Below are positions 1 to 4,986 of a stretch of DNA of 8,277 nucleotides, piece after piece. Position 1 is the stretch's first letter; each line of letters begins with the position of its first letter. The position numbers and the translations under genes were made by a program. Location of the stretch: contig JANLHK010000056.1 of NCBI GenBank assembly GCA_024653645.1, positions 1 to 8,277 of the forward strand, given 5' to 3'. A model generated the notes under the pieces. It saw nothing but the letters and a program-made list of their open reading frames with translations, had not been told where the DNA came from and did no database searches. The stretch is from Candidatus Roizmanbacteria bacterium (GTDB lineage: Bacteria; Patescibacteriota; Microgenomatia; UBA1406).

Positions 1-2
1 CC

Positions 3-890
3 CCATCGGCATGGCTGTACCTTGGTCGTACCAGTATATATTTTCTTTTTTTTGCGCTGTTACTGAAGACCCAGGTATTGTCACTGACCCACCGTAAACA
101 AACGCTGCTCATCGGCTTCGGGCTGCTGATTACCTCATGCCTTATCCAATACTTTCTCTATCCTAGTCTGCGCAATTTGCTGTATGCAGGATACGACCCC
201 CATATGGGCCGTATGGTCGGACCATTTCTCGATCCTAATCTGTTGGGACTGGCACTGGTGTGGTACCTCATAGTGCTGCTTCCCGGGAGCTTGCTGTACA
301 TTACTCCTCTGCTGCTGTTTACCTATTCACGCATCAGTATACTGACCGGTATTATCAGTGTCGGATACTGGTACATAGCTAGCACAAAACAATGGATGGT
401 AACCATCCTGGCAGGTGTGCTGATACTAGCGGTAGCCACTCTCTTGCCTCGCTCTGAAGGCATCGGAACCGATATATGGCGGGTAAATAGTTTGCTGAGC
501 AAACCGGAGGCATTCAGAGAAACGATGGCAATAGCCAAACGCAATCCATTGTTTGGCGTCGGATTTAATACCCTCCCCCAACAGCAGGGCTCATCGCTGC
601 CGTATCCCGACAACAGCCGATTTGGTATCGACAATACCCTCTTTACCGTATGGGCAACCAGTGGAATAGTGGGGATAGTGGGGTATCTGTGCACAGTTGT
701 CCTACTCTTTAAAACCTATACCAGCCTGCAGGCACGTGCGCTTACCATCGCGTTCTTTATCCACAGCCTATCAGTCAATAGTTTTTTTACACCAACCCTG
801 TTTTTACTCTATACGCTTCTTATTTTTTATATACAATCTTCGCTTCCTGCTTCGTCTCGTTCCCGGCAACGTCAGTCGCCACAACCGTAA
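3..890 (+). CDS. O-antigen ligase/polymerase-like membrane protein (5' partial)
   Basis: This is the C-terminal part of a polytopic inner-membrane protein of the O-antigen ligase/polymerase type (Wzy_C-like), a family that joins or polymerises lipid-linked surface glycans on the outer face of the membrane. The frame is open back to position 3 with no stop, so the real start lies outside the window; the TTG at 78 is only the first internal start-like codon. Counting from that codon, the visible hallmarks are GPFLDPNLLG (residues 49-57, the family 'PN' region), a YSRIS segment (83-87), NPLFGVGFN (156-164) in the periplasmic loop, and DNTLFTVWATSGIVG at about 185-200, followed by further membrane helices. 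The last 23 codons overlap the convergent Ig-protein gene and form a polar Ser/Arg/Gln tail that looks like readthrough of that gene's antisense rather than conserved sequence. The substrate cannot be told from the sequence. Confidence 0.8.
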   Translation, partial: PSAWLYLGRTSIYFLFFALLLKTQVLSLTHRKQTLLIGFGLLITSCLIQYFLYPSLRNLLYAGYDPHMGRMVGPFLDPNLLGLALVWYLIVLLPGSLLYITPLLLFTYSRISILTGIISVGYWYIASTKQWMVTILAGVLILAVATLLPRSEGIGTDIWRVNSLLSKPEAFRETMAIAKRNPLFGVGFNTLPQQQGSSLPYPDNSRFGIDNTLFTVWATSGIVGIVGYLCTVVLLFKTYTSLQARALTIAFFIHSLSVNSFFTPTLFLLYTLLIFYIQSSLPASSRSRQRQSPQP

Positions 891-1515
891 TCGTATTATC
901 ACCCTCTTTTAGGGTTATTGATGTGCTGAACGATCCATCGGCCCGTACCACCACCGGGGCATTGTTGATCTGAATAAATACCTCCTTATCGGTCTTTCCC
1001 TGCACGGTAAAGTCTGGTTTATCAACCGTTTTGCCATCTTCCAACCCATCAACGGTTAACTCGGGTGGCGTATCAAGATACAAAACCGCATAGTCTCTTG
1101 ATTTTAGTGTCTGTTTACCGTCACTGTCCTCGCTTGCTACCCGCAGTATATTTTCTCCTTCAGTCAGTACTACATCAAACGAAAACTCACCTTCAAAGCT
1201 GCTACGGCGCGAATCTCGTTTTCCTCCATTGACCAGCAAATCAACCGTGGTTTCTGCCATCGCAGTACCATGAACCGTAATGGTAGCGGTATTGGTGGCA
1301 TAGGGCACATCATCGAGCGTTGGGTCAAGCAGTACTAGTGGTCCCTCCTTTTGTACGGTGGTTGCAGCCGTGTTGCCTACCCCGTCGCGTACCGAAAAAG
1401 CTAGATTAATGAGGAAGCCAAAAATGAAAAAGATAAAGATATAACCAGCGGCAATAATAGCTGAAACAATGAGTGCCAACTTCATCCATGGATGTACTTT
1501 TTTTCTTCGTATCAT
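820..1515 (-). CDS. Membrane-anchored protein with two bacterial Ig-like domains
   Basis: This is a 231-residue surface protein. It has a basic N-terminus (MIRRKKVHPWMK) and one long hydrophobic segment at about 12-40 that should act as an uncleaved anchor. Two tandem beta-sandwich domains follow, at about 58-147 and 150-231. Each ends in the typical bacterial Ig-like pattern: 'GEFSFDVVLTEGENILRV' (residues 109-126) in the first and 'DGSFSTSITLKEGDNTITV' (193-211), followed by 'ATDVAGNET', in the second. Such domains, like the glucodextranase-B and Big families, usually mediate carbohydrate binding or adhesion; no catalytic motif is seen. The gene lies 9 nt after the 3' end of tRNA-Thr on the same strand and has no recognisable Shine-Dalgarno sequence. 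It is probably co-transcribed with lemA-htpX-tRNA. Its stop sits inside the 3' end of the opposing ligase gene. The function in the cell is unknown. Confidence 0.85.
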   Translation of the reverse strand: MIRRKKVHPWMKLALIVSAIIAAGYIFIFFIFGFLINLAFSVRDGVGNTAATTVQKEGPLVLLDPTLDDVPYATNTATITVHGTAMAETTVDLLVNGGKRDSRRSSFEGEFSFDVVLTEGENILRVASEDSDGKQTLKSRDYAVLYLDTPPELTVDGLEDGKTVDKPDFTVQGKTDKEVFIQINNAPVVVRADGSFSTSITLKEGDNTITVVATDVAGNETKQEAKIVYKK

Positions 1516-1524
1516 ATTCTTATG

Positions 1525-1596
1525 AGCCGATGGTCGGATTTGAACCGACGACCCATCGCTTACGAAGCGATTGCTCTACCGCTGAGCTACATCGGC
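1525..1596 (-). tRNA. tRNA-Thr (anticodon CGT)
   Basis: On the minus strand the 72-nt sequence folds as a full cloverleaf. The acceptor is GCCGATG/CATCGGC with 7 perfect pairs, the D arm is GCTC/GAGC, the anticodon stem is ATCGC/GCGAT with loop TTCGTAA (anticodon CGT, reading ACG), and the T arm is GTCGG/CCGAC with loop TTCAAAT. The discriminator base is T, and the next bases are CAT, so CCA is not encoded. It lies between htpX and the Ig-protein gene, all on one strand. Confidence 0.96.
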
Positions 1597-1618
1597 ACTT
1601 TTTGACTCTCTTTCGCGT

Positions 1619-1638
1619 TATGGTACGATTTTACCATA
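1619..1638. repeat. Small inverted repeat between htpX and tRNA-Thr
   Basis: TATGGTA (1619-1625) and TACCATA (1632-1638) form a 7-bp stem with a 6-nt loop in the 53-bp gap between the htpX stop and tRNA-Thr. On the minus strand it is followed by ACGCGAAAG, with no U run, so it is not a convincing terminator. It may mark RNA processing between htpX and the tRNA, or be chance. Confidence 0.3.
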
Positions 1639-1649
1639 CGCTACGCACA

Positions 1650-2549
1650 TTACATGCTCTGTAGCTTTGCGATACGCTCCTCAACCGGCGGATGGGTACT
1701 AAATAATCGTATCCACCAGGACGTTTTCAATGCCTTACTATCTGCTCCAAACGGGTTCTCAATAAACATATGGGCGGTTCCGTTGCTGGCAGTGGACAAT
1801 CGATGCGGGTTTTGTGCGATTTTTTCCAGCGCACTCGCCAATCCTGCCGGATAGCGGGTAATGTAAGCGGCAGAGGCATCAGCTAAAAATTCACGCCGAC
1901 GCGAAACAGCCAACTGCAACAAAGTTGCTAGAATCGGTGACAGTACGGCAACTGCTATGGCTATTACCATCATAATGGCCGAACCTTCTCTGTTGTTGTC
2001 GCGATTACGCCACCACAATGAACGCATAAAAAAGTCGGTCAGATACACAATCACGCCTACCAGTACCGATACCACGGTCATCAGTAATATGTCGTAGTTT
2101 TTGATGTGCGACAGCTCGTGGGCAATCACCCCTTCCAATTCCCGCCGATCCAGCACTTCAAGCAGACCCTGCGTCACGACCACCACTGAGTGTTTGTAGT
2201 CTCGTCCCGTAGCAAAAGCGTTGGGTGCTGAGTCAGGAATGATATATACTCTTGGTTTTGGCAGGCCAGCTGCCAGCGCCAGGTTTTCGGTTACGGTATA
2301 CAGGTCAAAATGCTCTTCCCGATTAGCCTCATGCGCCCCGTGCAAACTCAGCACTATTTTATCGGAGAAAAAATAGCTGATAAAGCTCATGAACAGGCTG
2401 ATAAAAAAAGATAATATCAACAACCCGCCACCCTCAAATCCCAATGCCTTACCAATAACAAAGGCAACAAAGGAGACAAATATGACAAACAGGATTAACG
2501 CAAGATAGGTCTTAAGCTTATTGCTGTTTATTTCAGAGTAGACGTTCAT
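1650..2549 (-). CDS. htpX: HtpX-family membrane zinc metalloprotease (M48)
   Basis: HtpX is an integral-membrane zinc protease of family M48 that degrades damaged or misfolded membrane proteins in envelope quality control. The 299-residue protein has the family's full length. There are two N-terminal transmembrane helices (about 15-35 and 42-62), the zinc site HELSH (144-148, with catalytic E145), two more hydrophobic segments (about 153-175 and 191-213), and the third zinc ligand in SRRREFLAD (E220). The C-terminal FSTHPPVEERI motif (283-293) is typical of the family. All catalytic residues are present. Its ATG overlaps the lemA TGA as ATGA, so translation is probably coupled. Pairing of lemA with htpX is a widespread arrangement. 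The stop lies 53 bp before tRNA-Thr on the same strand. Confidence 0.96.
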   Translation of the reverse strand: MNVYSEINSNKLKTYLALILFVIFVSFVAFVIGKALGFEGGGLLILSFFISLFMSFISYFFSDKIVLSLHGAHEANREEHFDLYTVTENLALAAGLPKPRVYIIPDSAPNAFATGRDYKHSVVVVTQGLLEVLDRRELEGVIAHELSHIKNYDILLMTVVSVLVGVIVYLTDFFMRSLWWRNRDNNREGSAIMMVIAIAVAVLSPILATLLQLAVSRRREFLADASAAYITRYPAGLASALEKIAQNPHRLSTASNGTAHMFIENPFGADSKALKTSWWIRLFSTHPPVEERIAKLQSM

Positions 2550-3094
2550 GCAAATGAAACGTTCACCGGCTTTTTATCGCCTGCGTCAGTTTCAAAATAC
2601 TCTGATTTTTTGAATCCGAACCAGTTGGCAAGTACATTACCGGGAAACTGTTCAACCGTCGTATTCATCGCTTGTACGTTTGAGTTGTAGAACTGACGCG
2701 CATAGGCAATTTTGTCTTCCGTATCAGAAAGTTCAGCCTGTAGCTGTACGAAATTTTCGTTGGCCTTGAGCTGAGGATAATTTTCTGCAACCGCAAACAA
2801 GCTTTTCAGCGCTGAGCTCAACATCGTGTCTGCTTTTCCAGTTGCCTCCACACCTTCAGCCTTCATCATGCTAGCACGGGCTTTCGTGACGTTTTCAAAC
2901 ACCTCTTTTTCATGCTTTGCATATCCTTTTACGGTTGATACCAAATTGGGAATAAGATCAGTACGACGTTTCAGTTGAATATCAATACCACTCCATGCCT
3001 CCTGCACCCGATTTCGCAATACCACCAAACGGTTATAGGTACCCCACACAAAAAGTACGAGAAGCGCGACGATTCCTGCTAATATTAAGTACAT
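2546..3094 (-). CDS. lemA: LemA family membrane protein
   Basis: LemA proteins have one N-terminal membrane helix and a long helical domain; their role is poorly defined, but they are often encoded beside htpX-type proteases. From ATG 3094 the protein has 182 residues: a transmembrane helix at about 2-20 (MYLILAGIVALLVLFVWGTYN), then the signature region with RVQEAWSGIDIQLKRR, DLIPNLVSTVKGYAKHE and, nearer the C-terminus, YARQFYNSNV and FPGNVLANWFGF, ending in the usual EYFE segment. Length and ends match the family. Start choice: ATG 3094 puts the helix at the very N-terminus and lies 8 nt after a -10-like TACAAT. ATG 3124, or GTG 3157 with an AAGGAG 6 nt upstream, are in-frame alternatives adding 10 or 21 residues. 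The stop overlaps the htpX start. Confidence 0.94.
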   Translation of the reverse strand: MYLILAGIVALLVLFVWGTYNRLVVLRNRVQEAWSGIDIQLKRRTDLIPNLVSTVKGYAKHEKEVFENVTKARASMMKAEGVEATGKADTMLSSALKSLFAVAENYPQLKANENFVQLQAELSDTEDKIAYARQFYNSNVQAMNTTVEQFPGNVLANWFGFKKSEYFETDAGDKKPVNVSFA

Positions 3095-3102
3095 ATGCAA
3101 GT

Positions 3103-3131
3103 ATTGTATGATGTTTTGCACCATTTTACAA
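3103..3131 (-). promoter_or_regulatory. Putative lemA-htpX promoter (leaderless)
   Basis: On the minus strand TTGTAA (3131-3126) and TACAAT (3108-3103) are separated by 17 nt, fitting a sigma-70 promoter with 4/6 and 5/6 matches. Only 8 nt separate the -10 from the ATG at 3094, so transcription would begin at or next to the start codon. If lemA instead starts at 3124 or 3157 this promoter could not serve it. Confidence 0.45.
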
Positions 3132-3169
3132 GAGCCATCAGCACCTCGCCGTTTCACAGCAGACTCCTT

Positions 3170-3721
3170 ATGGTGTGGCGTAAACACATAACAATTTTTG
3201 CGCTCGTGGTACTGTGCTTGACTCTTAATCTTGCCCACCGAAAACAGTTTACGGTTCGGGTGCCAAGAATAAAAACCGGGATTATTAGAACCTACCTTGT
3301 CAGCTACTTTACTATTAAACGGGTACTGACCAAAGCCAATGCTCCGCTTGCCACCGAGGCACATAACTTTGCCAGCAGTTGTATCCGCTATAATCTTAAC
3401 TGTTACCTCCTGCCTGCCATTTCAGGAGTTGAATCGGGATTCGGAAAAGCCATGCTTGAGGGCAGCCACAATGCCTGGGGTTGGGGAGGCGGCTATTTAT
3501 ACTATCCCAGCTGGAGCTACAGTATTGATGTAGTGGCCAAAGGTATTCGACAGGGATATGTGAACAAGGGATTAACGACGCCCGAGCTTATGTCATCAGT
3601 GTATGCCCCACCTTCAAAGACCTGGGGCGGCAATGTGCGTTACTTTCTTACGAGGTTTGAGACAGAAGAGATAGAAACAAAACGGCAACTAGAGCTAATG
3701 GAACACGCATACGTGCTGTAA
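3170..3721 (+). CDS. Lysozyme/glucosaminidase-like wall protein with N-terminal membrane anchor
   Basis: From ATG 3170 this is a 183-residue protein. A short basic start (MVWRKH) precedes a hydrophobic segment at about 6-22, which should be a signal anchor or signal peptide. The conserved core begins near residue 70 with YLLPAISGVESGFGK (79-93), where E88 is in the position of the catalytic acid of lysozyme-fold and glucosaminidase proteins. It continues with SHNAWGWGGG (99-108) and YAPPSKTWGGNV (145-156). This pattern is found in small peptidoglycan-active proteins, so the likely role is cutting or binding the cell wall outside the membrane; the bond cleaved cannot be assigned. Two cysteines (C71 and C78) flank the start of the core and could pair. 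An in-frame ATG at 3095 would add 25 residues ahead of the anchor and abut the lemA ATG; I prefer 3170, though no clear ribosome site precedes it. Confidence 0.75.
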   Translation: MVWRKHITIFALVVLCLTLNLAHRKQFTVRVPRIKTGIIRTYLVSYFTIKRVLTKANAPLATEAHNFASSCIRYNLNCYLLPAISGVESGFGKAMLEGSHNAWGWGGGYLYYPSWSYSIDVVAKGIRQGYVNKGLTTPELMSSVYAPPSKTWGGNVRYFLTRFETEEIETKRQLELMEHAYVL

Positions 3722-3751
3722 TTGCTTTACCACTACTTAGTTTGCTATACT
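3722..3751 (+). promoter_or_regulatory. Putative tRNA-Asp promoter (extended -10)
   Basis: TTGCTT (3722-3727) and TATACT (3746-3751) are 18 nt apart, and the -10 is preceded by TGC, giving an extended -10 motif. Transcription would start near 3758, about 10 nt before the mature tRNA-Asp 5' end. It lies just after the stop of the lysozyme-like gene, so the tRNA need not depend on that gene. Confidence 0.55.
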
Positions 3752-3767
3752 TCTTGTCATCATTTGT

Positions 3768-3841
3768 GGGGTCGTAGCTCAGCTGGCTAGAGCGTCCGCC
3801 TGTCACGCGGAAGGTCGCGGGTTCGAGTCCCGTCGGCCCCG
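3768..3841 (+). tRNA. tRNA-Asp (anticodon GTC)
   Basis: The 74-nt sequence folds as a cloverleaf. The acceptor is GGGGTCG/CGGCCCC (one T-G wobble), the D arm is GCTC/GAGC with a 9-nt loop, the anticodon stem is TCCGC/GCGGA with loop CTGTCAC (anticodon GTC), and the T arm is GCGGG/CCCGT with loop TTCGAGT. The discriminator is G, as is usual for tRNA-Asp. The next bases are CCT, so CCA is not encoded. Confidence 0.97.
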
Positions 3842-3846
3842 CCTTC

Positions 3847-3880
3847 GCTCGCTAAAGCGAGCTACGGCGGGCAACGCCCG
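3847..3880. repeat. Double palindrome after tRNA-Asp
   Basis: Two GC-rich hairpins stand end to end directly after the tRNA: GCTCGC-TAAA-GCGAGC (3847-3862) and CGGGC-AAC-GCCCG (3868-3880). In addition, GCC at 3841-3843 can pair with GGC at 3866-3868 around the first. The second is followed by AAAAAT rather than a T run, so this is not a normal intrinsic terminator on either strand. It may be a 3' processing or stability element for the tRNA, or a copy of a dispersed intergenic palindromic repeat; copy number elsewhere cannot be seen here. Confidence 0.5.
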
Positions 3881-3928
3881 AAAAATAACTTGCAAAAAGA
3901 GCATCCATCATTCATAGACTATCATCCG

Positions 3929-3956
3929 TTGATCAAAAAATTCTTAACCGTATTAT
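3929..3956 (+). promoter_or_regulatory. Putative promoter of the GIY-YIG remnant
   Basis: TTGATC (3929-3934) and TATTAT (3951-3956) are 16 nt apart. The ATG at 3964 follows the -10 by 7 nt, so the transcript would be leaderless. The promoter appears intact although the gene it serves is broken. Confidence 0.5.
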
Positions 3957-3963
3957 TTCTCCT

Positions 3964-4091
3964 ATGCACTACGTGCATATACTTGGATGTAATGACAAGC
4001 ATCCCTACATTGGTTGTACAAACAATTTGAAAAATACCGTAAATCAAAATCAGGCAGAACTTTTATAAAGAAACACCAATTATTTAATTAG
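3964..4091 (+). pseudogene. GIY-YIG mini-nuclease gene broken by an internal deletion
   Basis: The ATG at 3964 opens a 34-codon frame (stop at 4066-4068) whose first 23 residues, MHYVHILGC...HPYIGCTNNLK, are the N-terminal core of a small GIY-YIG endonuclease-like protein (the 'YV-IL' strand, the 'YIG' strand and the 'TNNLK' turn). The frame then loses homology. In the frame shifted by +2, positions 4026-4091 read FEKYRKSKSGRTF then IKKHQLFN and stop. This matches the C-terminal helix and SGR tail expected in the same family (usual form FEKYLKSGSGRAF-KKH). The middle of the domain, a few tens of residues, is therefore missing, and the two ends are joined out of frame at TTTGAAAAA (4026-4034). 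That string can encode both ends of the junction, so it looks like the surviving copy of a short direct repeat. The last bases overlap the convergent GNAT stop. The stub should have no nuclease activity. Confidence 0.75.
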
Positions 4092-4510
4092 AAAAATTTT
4101 GTCATTTCTACGAAATCTACACCAAAAAAATGATTAGGTAAGACCGCGCTTATCTTAAAACCCATAGCTTCATAAAATGTAACTGCTTTCCAACTTTTAC
4201 CAGTAGTTAAATATAGTTTATGTCCCTTTTGCTTCCTTGTTATTTCCTTAGCTTTTTGTATAAGTAATTGACCTACTCCTTTTCGATGAATTTCTTTTTT
4301 AACGAGTAATGTTTTTATATGACCGACACCAGCTTCAACCTTGAGCTCCATGGTTCCCAGGATTGAACTATTCTCTTCAACTTTTACATAATATATTTGA
4401 GTGTCCCACGTAATTTCTTTCCCAAAATGCTCATGGTTATAGCGTGGCCATTCGTTCTTATCAAATAATCTCATCTCTTGAGACTTCCTTTTTAGTATTT
4501 TAACTCTCAT
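4088..4510 (-). CDS. GNAT-family N-acetyltransferase
   Basis: This 140-residue single-domain protein belongs to the GNAT superfamily, which moves an acetyl group from acetyl-CoA to an amine. Motif A is clear: a beta-strand HIKTLLV (64-70) followed by the acetyl-CoA pyrophosphate loop RKGVG (76-80) and its helix. Motif B is the FYEAMGF segment (112-118), with Y113 in the usual general-acid position. Length is normal for a lone GNAT domain. The acceptor is unknown; nothing beside it suggests a pathway. The gene is visibly richer in A and T than the lemA-htpX block, with many AAA, ATT and TTT codons, which could reflect acquisition. ATG 4510 lies 7 nt after TATCAT and has no ribosome site; M13 (ATG 4474) is an alternative start. 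It converges with the broken GIY-YIG gene. Confidence 0.9.
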   Translation of the reverse strand: MRVKILKRKSQEMRLFDKNEWPRYNHEHFGKEITWDTQIYYVKVEENSSILGTMELKVEAGVGHIKTLLVKKEIHRKGVGQLLIQKAKEITRKQKGHKLYLTTGKSWKAVTFYEAMGFKISAVLPNHFFGVDFVEMTKFF

Positions 4511-4525
4511 GTGAGTTATGATAAC
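4501..4525 (-). promoter_or_regulatory. GNAT start region: -10-like box and overlapping palindromes
   Basis: On the minus strand TATCAT (4523-4518) stands 7 nt before the ATG, in a leaderless arrangement, but no good -35 lies at the right distance. The box is inside an 11-nt palindrome, GTTATGATAAC on the plus strand (4515-4525). TAACTC (4501-4506) and GAGTTA (4513-4518) form a 6-bp stem whose loop holds the start codon. Both are short and A/T-rich, so a regulatory role is only suggested. Confidence 0.35.
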
Positions 4526-4596
4526 ATAATCAAAATAAATACCCCCTTGTCCACTCTCTTACTCTGGCACTATCCTCCCCTGATGAGGATCTACGA

Positions 4597-4655
4597 TATC
4601 GGTTACGCAACTTAATATAGATTGTCTTGGCAATCTAATCTCTATATATCCGATA
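4597..4655. repeat. Nested inverted repeats in the 4511-4678 intergenic stretch
   Basis: TATCGG (4597-4602) pairs with CCGATA (4650-4655). Inside, TAGATTG (4618-4624) and CAATCTA (4631-4637) form a perfect 7-bp hairpin with loop TCTTGG, or alternatively ATATAG (4615-4620) can pair with CTATAT (4642-4647). No coding frame here looks like protein. The structure lies just upstream of the strong promoter at 4679 and could be an operator region or the 3' part of an unseen RNA. Confidence 0.4.
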
Positions 4656-4678
4656 GTCAATACTTTACCAATACACAC

Positions 4679-4707
4679 TTGATACATACTATAGGACATA
4701 GTATAAT
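4679..4707 (+). promoter_or_regulatory. Strong sigma-70-like promoter for the CARDB gene leader
   Basis: TTGATA (4679-4684), a 17-nt spacer and TATAAT (4702-4707) form the nearest match to consensus in the window (5/6 and 6/6). The spacer contains the inverted repeat TACTAT-AGGAC-ATAGTA (4687-4703), which overlaps the -10 and could be an operator. A second inverted repeat, TATACATAC-TTG-GTGTGTATA (4707-4727), covers the expected start site near 4714. The next supportable gene downstream starts at 5013, about 300 nt away. Confidence 0.6.
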
Positions 4708-4757
4708 ATACATACTTGGTGTGTATACAGTATATAACTGCTAAAACAAGCAAGGCA

Positions 4758-4844
4758 TCTATGTCTATATAAACACCCAACTACACCTACTCCATGGATG
4801 TGCTCTGTGGATGCGGCGTATGAAAGGATTATATAGATCATAGA
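4758..4844. repeat. Long-range inverted repeat in the leader
   Basis: TCTATGTCTATATAA (4758-4772) is complementary to TTATATAGATCATAGA (4829-4844) over 15 pairs with a single bulged T. The arms enclose 56 nt that include an 8-nt palindrome, TCCATGGA (4791-4798), and a TGGATG direct repeat (4795-4800 and 4808-4813). Confidence 0.6.
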
Positions 4845-4887
4845 CTCGCTCATTAACAACTTGTATCTACACGAAAACCATGTGTGA

Positions 4888-4948
4888 AGATGGTTGAGGG
4901 ATATATGAGCTTGAGGAGCACTCGAATTCATGTACACCTCAATCATCT
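4888..4948 (+). repeat. 61-nt long imperfect hairpin in the leader
   Basis: AGATGGTTGAGG (4888-4899) pairs with CCTCAATCATCT (4937-4948) over 12 bp. After two mismatches, 4902-4904 pairs with 4932-4934. Then ATGAGCTTGAG (4905-4915) pairs with CTCGAATTCAT (4921-4931) with one mismatch around loop GAGCA (4916-4920). In all, 25 of 28 positions pair. Four of the pairs are G-T type, allowed in plus-strand RNA but not in its complement; two of the mismatches are A-C type, which would be allowed on the complement. This mildly favours a plus-strand RNA structure. Confidence 0.6.
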
Positions 4949-4986
4949 CGCAAGTAATAGCGAAACGAGATTCGGATTGGGGCAAA

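Noticed and set aside
1473..1664. 63-codon plus-strand frame containing VGFEPTTHRLRS
   Set aside because: This is the familiar false protein produced by reading the antisense of a tRNA; it covers tRNA-Thr.
3125..3364. N-terminal extension of lemA up to an ATG at 3364
   Set aside because: It adds 90 residues ahead of the membrane helix, is antisense to the lysozyme-like gene, and has no family counterpart.
4761..4841. Leader-peptide ORFs (3-12 codons) suggesting attenuation
   Set aside because: None has a ribosome site or a run of one amino acid, and no terminator hairpin with a T run follows within the leader.
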